Below are positions 35,115 through 43,587 of a DNA stretch of 64,000 nt, piece by piece. Position numbers and translations under genes: made by a program. The notes beneath the pieces are model-generated. The model was not told the DNA's origin and did not search any database. It was given only the letters and a program-made list of their open reading frames with translations. Positions within the stretch are counted from its first letter, which is position 1. Each line of letters begins with the position of its first letter. The DNA comes from CAWEQW01 sp963811365 (GTDB lineage Bacteria; Actinomycetota; Actinomycetes; Propionibacteriales; Nocardioidaceae). The stretch lies in the NCBI GenBank assembly GCA_963811365.1, contig CAWEQW010000010.1, positions 1 to 64,000 on the forward strand. The letters are read 5' to 3'.

Positions 35115-35896
35115 GGTGTCCCTCCCTGTGCGGTCACCCAGTTGTCGAACGCGCCCCTGGAGACGACGTGTGCGTAGGTCTCCATGTCGGCGTGCAGGAG
35201 GCCGCACAGCTCCGCGCAGCGCACGTGGTAGGTCCCCAGGTGGTCCGGGGTGGTCTGCGTCGTGGTGGTGACACCGGGGTTGGCGTCGACCTTGATGCCC
35301 ATCTCCGGCACCCAGAAGGAGTGGATGACGTCGTCGCTGGTCACCTTGAAGACGACCGGCCGGTTGTTCGGCAGGTAGAGCTGGTCGGTCTCGATGTCGC
35401 CGTACTTCGGGTAGCTGAAGGTCCACACCCACTGCTGTCCTGTGACGTCGACCTCGAGCGGCTCGGCGGCGGACGCCGGCGCGGAGACGGCCGACAGGGC
35501 GGCGAGCCCCCAGATCAGGAGGAACAGGCAGAGGGCAGCCGAGACGAAGATCCACATCCCGCTGGCCCAGGCGTTCCCCCGCAGCGCCGGCCCGTCCGGG
35601 TCCTCCTGCTGCCAGTCGCCCCGGCGGCGCCAGTGCCAGAGTGCCTGGACGGCGACCGCCCAGACCAGGGCCGCGACGGGCGCGGACGCCACGGAGAAGA
35701 TCGTGAACGTGCGCTCGACCTCGGTCATCGTGTTCGAGGCGCTGGGACCCATCAGGCCGGTCGGCACGGTCAGGGCGAAGATGACTCCGAGCACCGTGAA
35801 CACCGCCCACAGCACCATGACGGTCCGGGCGTCCCTGGTCTGCCACCAGCGCACGGACGGTAGCGGCTCGACCGGTTTCTCGGCTGTCACCGACAC
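35111..35896 (-). CDS. ctaC: Cytochrome c oxidase subunit II
   Basis: About 261 residues. I chose a GTG with AAGGGAG upstream. It has two membrane helices (about 25-45 and 110-135) and a CuA cupredoxin domain with the ligand set in HSFWVPEMGIKVD and CAELCGLLHADM (C-x3-C-x3-H-x2-M). There is no cytochrome c domain, so an external electron donor is needed; the adjacent cupredoxin is a candidate. It is coupled to subunit I. Confidence 0.9.
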   Translation of the reverse strand: MSVTAEKPVEPLPSVRWWQTRDARTVMVLWAVFTVLGVIFALTVPTGLMGPSASNTMTEVERTFTIFSVASAPVAALVWAVAVQALWHWRRRGDWQQEDPDGPALRGNAWASGMWIFVSAALCLFLLIWGLAALSAVSAPASAAEPLEVDVTGQQWVWTFSYPKYGDIETDQLYLPNNRPVVFKVTSDDVIHSFWVPEMGIKVDANPGVTTTTQTTPDHLGTYHVRCAELCGLLHADMETYAHVVSRGAFDNWVTAQGGTP

Positions 35897-35939
35897 GGAT
35901 GGCTCCCTTGCTGCTCGGCTCGACAGGAGTGGGCGGTGC

Positions 35940-36629
35940 TCACGCGACGGTGAGCGTCCCGGACATGTAGCCACGGGTGGACATGGGGCCGCCGAACTTG
36001 GCGTAGGTGCCGTCGCCGCACGGGAACTCGCAGTTCCACACGTACTTGCCGGGGCCCTTGGTCATGAACGAGAAGGTCACCACGTTGGGCTTCGGGTAAC
36101 CGGTGCCCTTGACGACCGGCGCGTCGTCGGGGACGGCGGGCAGCGGCACGCTCACGAACAGCGGGTCCTGAGCCGTCGGTGCGGCGTGCAGGGTGAAGGT
36201 GTGGCCGATGTGCGCGGGATCCATCGTCCGCACCGCGTGGCCGTTCACCGTCGCCGTGCCACCGATGGCGCCGTGCACCTTCGCGAACCACGGGTTCGTG
36301 ATGGCCTCGCCGCCGTCGTACTGGTCGATGGTCACCGTCACCAGGGAGTGGGCCGGCACGGTGAGGCCGGTCGTGGGACCGTAGCTGACCCAGTCGGGCT
36401 CTGTGCCGCCGTCCTTCCCGTGCTCTCCGGCGAGGCTGTCGGGGTACGTCGACAGGTGCACGAGGACGTGCTTCACCGGTCCGTGCGGCGTCGCCGCCGT
36501 CCCCTTGACCTGGACCGCCGACGCCTGCGGTGGCGCCGTGCGCTGATGCAGCGCCAGGCCGGCCCCCACCACCAGCGCGACCCCCAGGACAGCCGTCGCC
36601 GCCGTGCCCGTGACTCGATCCATGCGCAT
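35940..36629 (-). CDS. Membrane-anchored cupredoxin
   Basis: 229 residues, ATG with GGAGGG upstream. An N-terminal anchor (about 8-28) is followed by a long domain ending in a blue-copper-like site: His in HIGHTFTLH, Cys in VWNCEFPCGDG and Met residues in GGPMSTRGYMSG. Plastocyanin/sulfocyanin-like proteins carry electrons to terminal oxidases. It is the first gene of the oxidase operon, so it may be the electron donor to CuA; this is inference. Confidence 0.8.
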   Translation of the reverse strand: MRMDRVTGTAATAVLGVALVVGAGLALHQRTAPPQASAVQVKGTAATPHGPVKHVLVHLSTYPDSLAGEHGKDGGTEPDWVSYGPTTGLTVPAHSLVTVTIDQYDGGEAITNPWFAKVHGAIGGTATVNGHAVRTMDPAHIGHTFTLHAAPTAQDPLFVSVPLPAVPDDAPVVKGTGYPKPNVVTFSFMTKGPGKYVWNCEFPCGDGTYAKFGGPMSTRGYMSGTLTVA

Positions 36630-36672
36630 CAGGCGCCCTCCGCCACTGTGCCGCCCGAGACCCAGACCTCTG

Positions 36673-36701
36673 GTGTAGGGACAACCGGTTGGGTACGTCA
36701 A
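36673..36701 (-). promoter_or_regulatory. Candidate promoter of the oxidase operon
   Basis: TTGACG (-35) and CTACAC (-10) are separated by 17 bases, about 45 bases before the cupredoxin ATG. The dyad AACCGGTT lies between them. The -10 box is weak, so this is tentative. Confidence 0.35.
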
Positions 36702-36790
36702 CGAAACGTTAAGAGTTCGGGCGTTGTGAGCGGTTTTGACATGGCTTGCCGGTCTAGACGGCCTGTCGAGTCGGCTGCCAGGATCGGTCC

Positions 36791-38680
36791 ATGACGACCC
36801 CACCCAGGCCCGCGTCCGCCACCGTCGTCGCACAGCAGCGCGCGGTGCTGGACAGGCTGCCGTTCTCAGACACCCGGGACTTCGACGACGCCAACCGTGG
36901 GCTGGTCGCCCCGATCGAGGAGCCCGTGGTCGCCGCGGACGGCACCGTGCTGTGGGACAACGCGACGTACGACTTCCTGGAGGGCGACTGTCCGGACTCG
37001 GTGAACCCGAGCCTGTGGCGTCAGTCCCGGCTGGCCGCGGTCGACGGTCTGTTCGAGGTGGTTCCGGGCATCTACCAGGTGCGCGGGATGGACCTGTCGA
37101 ACACCTCGATCGTCGAAGGCGACGAGGGGATCGTCGTGTTCGACACGCTGCTCTCGGTCGAGACGGGCGCGGCCGCCCTCGCGCTCTACCGCAGGCACCG
37201 TGGTGACCGGCCGGTGAAGGCGGTGGTGATCACCCACTCGCACGCCGACCACTTCGGCGGCATCAGGGGGTTCGTCTCCCCGGACGAGGTCGAGTCCGGC
37301 CAGGTGCGGATCTTCGCGCCCGAGGGGTTCCTCCAGCACGCCGTGTCCGAGAACGTGTACGCCGGGACGGCGATGAGCCGGCGCGCCGGCTACATGTACG
37401 GCGCAGCGCTCACCCGCGGCCCGCAGGGCGGGGTCGGCGCCGGACTGGGGCAGACACTGTCGACCGGCACGGTGTCGCTCATGGCGCCGACCGACACCGT
37501 CACGACGACCGGTCACGAGGAGACGGTCGACGGGGTCCGGATGGTGTTCCAGATGGCTCCCGACACCGAGGCCCCGTCGGAGTTCCTGATCTACCTGCCG
37601 GACTTCAAGGCGCTGTGCTCCGCGGAGGACGCCACGCACAACCTGCACAACCTGCTGACGCTGCGCGGGGCCGTGGTGCGTGACCCGCACGGGTGGTCGA
37701 ACTACCTGACCGAGACCATCGACCTGTTCGGTGGCGACGTCGAGGTCGTGTTCGCCTCCCACCACTGGCCGACGTGGGGCAACGAGCGGGTGGTCGGGTT
37801 CCTGGCCACCCAGCGGGACCTGTACGGCTACCTGCACGACCAGACCGTGCGGATGCTCAACAAGGGCCTGGTGGGCCCCGAGATCGCCGAGGAGATCGTG
37901 CTGCCGCCGGCCCTGGAGAACGCCTGGAGCGCGCGCGGCTACTACGGATCGGTCAGCCACAACGTGAAGGCGGTCTACCAGCGGTATCTCGGCTGGTTCG
38001 ACGGCAACCCGGCGCATCTCTGGGAGCACCCGCCGGTCGAGCGGGCCAGGCGGTACGTCGAGCTCGCTGGAGGGATCGACGCGGCCGTGGACGCGGCCCG
38101 GGGGGCCTTCGAGGCCGGCGACTACCGGTGGGCGGCAGAGCTGGCCAACCATTGCGTGTTCGCCGATCCCCGGCACGCAGCCGCCCGCGACCTCCTCGCC
38201 GACACCTACGAGCAGCTCGGCTACGGGTCGGAGAACGGCACGTGGCGGGACTTCTACCTGTCCGGGGCCACCGAGCTGCGCGACGGCGAGTTCGGCACCC
38301 CGACGAAGTCCACGGCCCCGGACCTCGTCCGCGAGCTCACCCCCACGATGCTCTTCGACGCAATCGCCATCCAGGTCGACGGGCCGCGGGCCTGGGACGA
38401 GCGTCTCTCCGTCGACGTCGTCCTGACCGACGTCGAGGAGCGCTACCGGCTCCGGCTCGCCAACGGGGTGCTGACCTACAGCGCGCGGCCGCAGCGCGGC
38501 GAGGCGGACGCCACCGTGACGGCCACGCGGCGGTCGCTGCCCGCCATGGTGCTCGGCGGACTGTCGCCGGCCGGTCTGGCCGAGGCGGGCATCGAACTGG
38601 CCGGCGACCCGTCGGTGCTCGGGCGTCTCGTCGCGGTGCTCGATCCCGGTGACGAGGACTTCGCCATCGTCACCCCGTGA
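36791..38680 (+). CDS. Alkyl sulfatase (SdsA1/BDS1-like MBL-fold hydrolase)
   Basis: 629 residues. The metallo-beta-lactamase domain has the zinc motif THSHADHFGG (about 148), followed by ASHHWPTWG and a helical dimerisation domain, then a C-terminal SCP2-like lipid-binding domain (about 510-629). These enzymes cleave the sulfate ester of alkyl sulfates such as SDS. No signal peptide is visible, so a cytoplasmic location is likely. It is divergent from the oxidase operon and convergent with the DUF389 gene. Confidence 0.88.
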   Translation: MTTPPRPASATVVAQQRAVLDRLPFSDTRDFDDANRGLVAPIEEPVVAADGTVLWDNATYDFLEGDCPDSVNPSLWRQSRLAAVDGLFEVVPGIYQVRGMDLSNTSIVEGDEGIVVFDTLLSVETGAAALALYRRHRGDRPVKAVVITHSHADHFGGIRGFVSPDEVESGQVRIFAPEGFLQHAVSENVYAGTAMSRRAGYMYGAALTRGPQGGVGAGLGQTLSTGTVSLMAPTDTVTTTGHEETVDGVRMVFQMAPDTEAPSEFLIYLPDFKALCSAEDATHNLHNLLTLRGAVVRDPHGWSNYLTETIDLFGGDVEVVFASHHWPTWGNERVVGFLATQRDLYGYLHDQTVRMLNKGLVGPEIAEEIVLPPALENAWSARGYYGSVSHNVKAVYQRYLGWFDGNPAHLWEHPPVERARRYVELAGGIDAAVDAARGAFEAGDYRWAAELANHCVFADPRHAAARDLLADTYEQLGYGSENGTWRDFYLSGATELRDGEFGTPTKSTAPDLVRELTPTMLFDAIAIQVDGPRAWDERLSVDVVLTDVEERYRLRLANGVLTYSARPQRGEADATVTATRRSLPAMVLGGLSPAGLAEAGIELAGDPSVLGRLVAVLDPGDEDFAIVTP

Positions 38681-38695
38681 CCGTCCGCCCGGCGG

Positions 38696-39697
38696 TCACC
38701 CGCCGGTCGTGCCGACGTTGATGGTCTGGCCCTTCTTGTCGGAGACCCGGATCTCGAAGCCCGAGGGGATGGTGCTGGTGAGGGACGCCAGGAGCCGGTC
38801 GGTCGACGGCAGGTCGCTGTTCGAGGTGACCTTGACCGTGAACGTCGTGGCCCGCAGGTCCACGCCGTCGACGGTCGCGCCCGGCGTGCCGGACAGCCAC
38901 GCGGTCGCCTGCTGATGCACCGTGTTGTCCCAGCGGGAGACCAGGTAGGTGAGCGTGGTGTTCAGGCCGAGGAAGGCGAGGACCGCGACGAACATCGCCG
39001 TGATCGTGACGTACGTGCGGCGAGAGGAGGCTCGAGACGGGCCGGAGCCCTCCGTGGCGTAGCCGAGGACGGCGAACACGAACATGCCGGCGAGCACGAG
39101 CGAGACGAGGTTCGACACGAAGAGCACGGCGCCGCCGACCGCGAGGTTGACGGCGCCCTGCCCCAGGCAGACGCCGACCACGGCCAGCGGCGGGACGAGG
39201 GAGATGGCGATGGCGACGCCGGGCAGCACCGCCGCGACGTCTCGGCGCGCGAGGGCGACCGCGCCGGCCAGCCCCGTGGCGAGCGCGGCCAGCAGGTCGA
39301 GCAGGTTCGGCGAGACTCGCGAGGCGATCTGGCTGTTGCCGAGCAGATCGTAGCTGCCTGGCAGGAACAGCGAGAACGCCGCTCCCGTGGCGACCACCAC
39401 GAGGGCCCCGCCCACCACGAAGGGCACGGACCCGTTCCGCTGCCGTTTCACCGCCGCCAGTGCGATCCCCATGATCGGGGTGGACAGCGGCGCGATGATC
39501 ATGGCGCCGATCACCGTGGCCGTGGAGTCGGCCAGCACGCCGGCGGACGCGATCACGGCCGACAGGGCCAGCATCGTCCAGTAGGCCGACCGCTTGCCGA
39601 CGGTGTCTCCCGAGGACAGCTCGAGATCGTCGGTCAGCTCCTCCAGCGTGCGGCGCTGGTGTTCGGGGAGGAGTCGCGACCGCAGGGCAGTGAGCAT
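38696..39697 (-). CDS. DUF389 membrane protein
   Basis: 333 residues. A helical start is followed by 8-9 membrane helices with the DUF389 core AMIIAPLSTPIMGIALA and GVAIAISLVPPLAVVG, then a soluble C-terminal ferredoxin-like part (TFTVKVTSNSDL). The function of the family is not established. It is convergent with the alkylsulfatase gene. Confidence 0.85.
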   Translation of the reverse strand: MLTALRSRLLPEHQRRTLEELTDDLELSSGDTVGKRSAYWTMLALSAVIASAGVLADSTATVIGAMIIAPLSTPIMGIALAAVKRQRNGSVPFVVGGALVVVATGAAFSLFLPGSYDLLGNSQIASRVSPNLLDLLAALATGLAGAVALARRDVAAVLPGVAIAISLVPPLAVVGVCLGQGAVNLAVGGAVLFVSNLVSLVLAGMFVFAVLGYATEGSGPSRASSRRTYVTITAMFVAVLAFLGLNTTLTYLVSRWDNTVHQQATAWLSGTPGATVDGVDLRATTFTVKVTSNSDLPSTDRLLASLTSTIPSGFEIRVSDKKGQTINVGTTGG

Positions 39698-39766
39698 GCC
39701 TGAGTATCTGCGAGCGCACGCCGCCGTGTGACCGGATCGACGCAGCCGCCCCCACCGGTCAGCGCC

Positions 39767-40246
39767 TCAGCCGGCCGGCTCCAGGGCGCGCAGGGTGACC
39801 GTTGCCGCGACGGCGTAGCCGAGGTGCGGGACGATGTCGGCGACCCAGTCCACGCGCCGCCAGGTTCGCGGGTCCGTCACGCCCAGAACGGTCATCGGCC
39901 CGTTCCCGACCAGCATCGCCAGCACCCATGCCGTGCCCAGAGTCCCGGCACCACCTCGCGGTCGGCCGGTGACGCCGCGGAGCGCTCCGAGCGCGACGCC
40001 GGCGCCGATACCGGCGACCGACCCGAGGACTGCTCCGAGTCCGGCCTCGCGGGCCTGCCTCTGCTCGGGGTCGTCCGGGAGCCGGAACCCCACCAGGTCG
40101 GCAGTCCGCTCGACCGTCCGCTCCGGTGTGGAGCTGGCCGGTCTCTTGCGCACCGCCATGTCCAGATAGGTGGCGAGGTCGAGTGCCGTCGTACCGGCGG
40201 CGCCGGCGATGGCGCCGTTGAGCAGCTGTCTTCGGAGCGAGGTCAC
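39767..40246 (-). CDS. Hypothetical membrane protein
   Basis: 159 residues, GTG start. It has three to four hydrophobic, Gly/Ala-rich segments (LLNGAIAGAAGTTALDLATY; AGLGAVLGSVAGIGAGVALG; WVLAMLVGNGPMTVLG). It resembles small DUF1440/DUF6789-style membrane proteins but I cannot confirm a family. It stands alone. Confidence 0.65.
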   Translation of the reverse strand: MTSLRRQLLNGAIAGAAGTTALDLATYLDMAVRKRPASSTPERTVERTADLVGFRLPDDPEQRQAREAGLGAVLGSVAGIGAGVALGALRGVTGRPRGGAGTLGTAWVLAMLVGNGPMTVLGVTDPRTWRRVDWVADIVPHLGYAVAATVTLRALEPAG

Positions 40247-40606
40247 GCGCTCACCGTACGGTGGACCGCGCCGTGGCGGACTCGCGACCGGCCGCGGGAC
40301 CGGATCCGTGGCGTGACCGGATGCCCCTGGCCCCCGCCGAGACGGACCGTCCCGAGCTGTTCACAGCGGCCGCCTCCGTCGCCGCGCCGGGACACCGGCA
40401 CTGGTGATGTCGCGGGCGTGGCCGGATGCGACGATTCACCGGTGACCACCGGCGTCTCCTCGCGGGGCACCTCTGTCATGGCGCTCTGGCGGGGACGGCC
40501 GGACGGAGGTCGCGGCACTGCGCAACGGCCTGACGTCCGCCCCCGGGGTGCCGTCCGGCAACCACGCCTTCGCGACCGCTCGTACCGTTCTGGAGAAGGA
40601 GACCCC
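40247..40606. other. Spacer with a possible truncated gene tail before the thiolase
   Basis: No complete gene. From about 40445, one plus frame reads into EVAALRNGLTSAPGVPSG and ends ARTVLEKETP at a TGA that overlaps the thiolase GTG (GTGA). The coupling and composition suggest the 3' remnant of a former upstream gene; I cannot name it. Confidence 0.35.
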
Positions 40607-41806
40607 GTGACCACCGACGTCTTCGTCTACGATGCCGTCCGCACCCCGTTCGGCCGGTACGGCGGCGCACTCGCCGGTGTGCGCCCCGACGACCTGGCGG
40701 CGCACGTCGTCCGCACGATCGTCGAGCGCGCGCCCGACCTCGACCCGGCACGAGTGGACGAGGTCGTTCTGGGAAACGCCAACGGTGCGGGGGAGGACAA
40801 CCGCAACGTGGCCCGGATGGCCGGGCTGCTGGCGGCCCTGCCCACGAGCGTGCCGGCCACCACGGTCAACAGGCTGTGCGGCTCGAGCCTGGACGCCGCG
40901 ATGGCGGCGTCGCGACAGGTCGCCCTCGGCGAGGCCGACGTGATGGTGGCCGGAGGGGTGGAGTCGATGTCGCGGGCACCCTGGGTGGTGCCGAAGCCCG
41001 AGCGGGCGTTCCCCTCCGGGGACGCCGCCATGGTGTCGACGACGCTGGGGTGGCGACTGGTGAACCCCCGGATGAACGCGGACTGGACCGTCTCCCTCGG
41101 CGAGGCCACCGAGCTGCTCGGGATCCGCGAGAGCGTCGACCGGGGAGCCCAGGATGCGTTCGCGCTGCGCTCGCACCAGACCGCCGCCCGGGCCTGGGAC
41201 GAGGGGTTCTACGACGACCTCGTGGTCGGGGTTCCCGGTGTGGACCTCGCCAGGGACGAGTCGATCCGCTCGGACACCACCTTCGAGAGGCTCGCCCGCC
41301 TCAAGCCGGTCTTTCGCCAGGAGGGCACGGTCACCGCCGGCAACGCCTCACCGCTCACCGACGGCGCCTCGGCGGTGATGCTCGGCAGCCCTGCCGCCGA
41401 GAGCATCCTCGGCCTGAGTCCCTTGGCGCGGGTCGCTGCCCGCGGCGCCGCGGCCAACGACCCGCAGTACTTCGGCTTCGCCCCCGTCGAGGCGGCCAAC
41501 ACAGCGGTGGAGAGGGCCGGCATCTCGTGGTCCGACGTCGGGGCCGTCGAGCTGAACGAGGCGTTCGCCGCGCAGACGGTCGCCTGCGTCAACGCCTGGG
41601 GCGTCGACCCCGGCATCGTCAACGCCCACGGGGGCGCTATCGCCATCGGCCACCCGCTCGGAGCCTCCGGAACGCGGGTGTTGGGCACCCTCGCTCGGTC
41701 GCTGCAGCGCAGCGGCCGGCGGTGGGGCGTGGCTGCGATCTGCATCGGCGTCGGCCAGGCCCTCGCCATGGTGCTGGAGAACACCTCGCCGGGAAGGGTG
41801 GCCTGA
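40607..41806 (+). CDS. Acetyl-CoA acyltransferase (thiolase)
   Basis: 399 residues, GTG start with AAGGAG 5 bases upstream. It has all thiolase motifs: nucleophile Cys in VNRLCGSSLDA (about 87), NEAFAAQ, the active His in GGAIAIGHPLGASG and the second Cys in AAICIGVGQ. Its length and GEDNRNVARMAGLLAALP fit the beta-ketoadipyl-CoA or acetyl-CoA acyltransferase branch (PcaF/FadA-like). A decarboxylase-hydrolase fusion elsewhere in the window makes an aromatic-catabolism role tempting, but they are 37 kb apart. Confidence 0.92.
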   Translation: MTTDVFVYDAVRTPFGRYGGALAGVRPDDLAAHVVRTIVERAPDLDPARVDEVVLGNANGAGEDNRNVARMAGLLAALPTSVPATTVNRLCGSSLDAAMAASRQVALGEADVMVAGGVESMSRAPWVVPKPERAFPSGDAAMVSTTLGWRLVNPRMNADWTVSLGEATELLGIRESVDRGAQDAFALRSHQTAARAWDEGFYDDLVVGVPGVDLARDESIRSDTTFERLARLKPVFRQEGTVTAGNASPLTDGASAVMLGSPAAESILGLSPLARVAARGAAANDPQYFGFAPVEAANTAVERAGISWSDVGAVELNEAFAAQTVACVNAWGVDPGIVNAHGGAIAIGHPLGASGTRVLGTLARSLQRSGRRWGVAAICIGVGQALAMVLENTSPGRVA

Positions 41807-41875
41807 GGTGGCCCACGAGTAGTCGCGGCGCCCGAGGCAGCCGGACGGTGGCGTCCTCGCCCGCTCTCCGACTCC

Positions 41876-42265
41876 TCAGGAGACCGCGGCCCTCAGCAGG
41901 TCCGCGACCCGCCTCTCGACCTCGGGGCTCCAGCTCCGCAGCGCGTAGCCGACCGGCCACAGGCTCCCGTCATCGAGGTTCGCGGAGTCCTGGAAGCCCA
42001 GGGTGCAGTAGCGGTAGCCGAACTTGCCCGCGTTCTGGAAGAACACCACGACCTTGCCGTCCGCGTTCGCGTACGCGGGCATGCCGTACCAGGTCCTGGG
42101 CGTCAGGTCGGGAGCGTTCTCGGTGACAGCCACGTGCACGCGCTCGGCGAGCGCACGGTCCTCCGGCGCCATCGAGGCGATGCTGTCGATGACCGCCTGG
42201 AGGCCGTCGGCCTTCTTGGCGCCCTTCCTCCCCTCGGCGCGCAGCTCGGCGGCGCGCTGCTTCAT
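41876..42265 (-). CDS. DUF1801/YdhG-family protein
   Basis: 129 residues with the family core: TWYGMPAYANADGKVVVFFQ and FGYRYCTLGF, followed by LWPVGYALRSWS. Such proteins adopt a YdhG/iron-chaperone-like fold of unclear function. No close operon partner. Confidence 0.75.
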   Translation of the reverse strand: MKQRAAELRAEGRKGAKKADGLQAVIDSIASMAPEDRALAERVHVAVTENAPDLTPRTWYGMPAYANADGKVVVFFQNAGKFGYRYCTLGFQDSANLDDGSLWPVGYALRSWSPEVERRVADLLRAAVS

Positions 42266-42420
42266 CGGATGTGGCGTCGACGCTGCTGAGCGCGGTCAGG
42301 CTTGTCGCCGGTCGCGCCCCCGTTGGCGATGGTCAGCGTCGTACCGGGTCGTTGACCCGTCCATCACGCGCAGCCGAGCGTACGCAGGGTGGTCGCAGCA
42401 ACGACCGGCCGCGGGTCAGG

Positions 42421-43149
42421 CTAGGGCCGGCGCGACGGCACCGTGCCGGAACGGGCGAGCTCCGTCCGCCGCAGCCAGCGCAGGTGCTCCACGTCGTCGA
42501 GGAGCTCGAGCCGGCGCCACAGCACGCTGGTCGGCACGGCCTGGCTGGCGTGGGCGAGGCTTGCGATGCGCTGGCGCTCGCGGTGCACCGGGACCACGAG
42601 GTCGATGTCGCGGTCTGCGTGCCCGACGAACCCGGCGCCGAACTCGTCATTGAGCGCCGCAGCCACCGCGGCCGGGATGGTCCAGCCGAGCACCGGACGG
42701 TCCAGCGCCTCGGCGGCAGCGAGGGCCGCCGTGGTCGCCGCGACGTGGTCCGGGTGCCCGGTGACACCGGTGGGGTCGAAGGCCAGAAGTCCGTCGACGG
42801 CCTGCCGCCGGGCGACCTCCCGCACCTCGTCGGCAAGGGGTGCGGCGCGGCCCGCCAGTCCTCCGTCCGGGTGGTCGCGCAGAGCGGTGGACGTGACCCC
42901 GAGGGCGTCCGCCGCCGCCCGCAGCTCGGCCGCGCGCAGGGTGGACAGGTCACCCGTGACGCCGTGCACGGTGGACGCCTCGCCATGGGTCAGTGCCAGC
43001 ACAGACACCGTGGCGCCGCCCTGCACGAACGCGGTCAGGACGGCTCCGAGCCCGAAGGACTCGTCGTCGGGGTGAGCCACCACCGCGAGCACGGAGGACC
43101 AAGGGGGGAGCGTGTGCTCGAGGGCGAGCTCCCGCGGCCGCCTCGGCAT
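42421..43149 (-). CDS. PIG-L/LmbE-family deacetylase
   Basis: 242 residues. The zinc-binding motif is VVAHPDDESFG (about 24), with the third ligand in GHPDHVAAT (about 130). This family includes the mycothiol enzymes MshB and Mca, which hydrolyse N-acetylglucosaminyl amides; this protein is shorter and lacks the C-terminal regions expected of MshB. It follows the rhodanese gene by only 6 bases, so it is co-transcribed behind the CsoR/CstR-like operator. Confidence 0.85.
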   Translation of the reverse strand: MPRRPRELALEHTLPPWSSVLAVVAHPDDESFGLGAVLTAFVQGGATVSVLALTHGEASTVHGVTGDLSTLRAAELRAAADALGVTSTALRDHPDGGLAGRAAPLADEVREVARRQAVDGLLAFDPTGVTGHPDHVAATTAALAAAEALDRPVLGWTIPAAVAAALNDEFGAGFVGHADRDIDLVVPVHRERQRIASLAHASQAVPTSVLWRRLELLDDVEHLRWLRRTELARSGTVPSRRP

Positions 43150-43155
43150 GGCGGC

Positions 43156-43485
43156 CTACCCGGTAGCTTCCGAGGCGGTGTCGGACGGTGACCCGGCCGC
43201 GAGCCAGGCCCAGATCCCGCCTCTCACCGAGTGGGCGTCGTACCCGAGTGCGCGCAGGAAGGGCACCAGCTCGAGGCTTCGCGCGCCGTTGGCGCAGAGC
43301 AGGTACAACGTCGAGCCGCGGGGCAGCTCGTACAAGCGGGAGCGCAGCTCGCTCGACGGGAGGGACCGGGCACCGGGGACGCTGCCCGTCGCGAACTCGC
43401 TCGGCTCGCGGACGTCGACCACGATCGTGTCCGGACTCGCGGTCCGCAGCATCTGCTGGTCGACCTCGAACTGGTGTTCTGCCAT
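43156..43485 (-). CDS. Single-domain rhodanese
   Basis: 109 residues. The domain VVDVREPSEFATGSVPGA leads to the catalytic loop LLCANGARS with the persulfide-forming Cys at about 69. Rhodaneses carry sulfane sulfur between thiols and cyanide, sulfite or other acceptors. It is the first gene of a two-gene operon with the PIG-L gene. A palindrome of CsoR/CstR type lies 11 bases upstream of its ATG, as in sulfide-response (cst) operons. Confidence 0.88.
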   Translation of the reverse strand: MAEHQFEVDQQMLRTASPDTIVVDVREPSEFATGSVPGARSLPSSELRSRLYELPRGSTLYLLCANGARSLELVPFLRALGYDAHSVRGGIWAWLAAGSPSDTASEATG

Positions 43486-43495
43486 GGACTGAGTG

Positions 43496-43509
43496 TACCC
43501 CCCGGGGTA
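43496..43509. promoter_or_regulatory. CsoR/CstR-like operator
   Basis: TACCCCCCGGGGTA is a perfect dyad (TACCCC-CC-GGGGTA), matching the TACCC...GGGTA core of operators bound by the copper sensor CsoR and its persulfide-sensing relative CstR. It is immediately upstream of the rhodanese ATG, so bound repressor would block transcription. Because the gene is a rhodanese, CstR fits better than CsoR. No csoR/cstR gene is in this window. Confidence 0.65.
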
Positions 43510-43531
43510 TCGCTTGGTCCATGGGACCGAC

Positions 43532-43564
43532 CGTGGCCCCGAGCCGGCACGGCCCGGGGCCACG
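43532..43564 (-). terminator. GC hairpin terminator
   Basis: CGTGGCCCCG and CGGGGCCACG form a perfect 10-bp stem with a 13-base loop, starting 23 bases after the stop of the minus-strand secreted protein gene. No U-run, as is common in actinomycetes. Confidence 0.6.
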
Positions 43565-43587
43565 TGTTGTGGCAGCAGCCCACCCAG

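Noticed and set aside
33510..35177. 555-residue plus-strand ORF rich in His, Glu and Arg
   Set aside because: It is antisense to subunit I; the composition is the shadow of a high-GC membrane gene, and it has no domain or ribosome-binding site.
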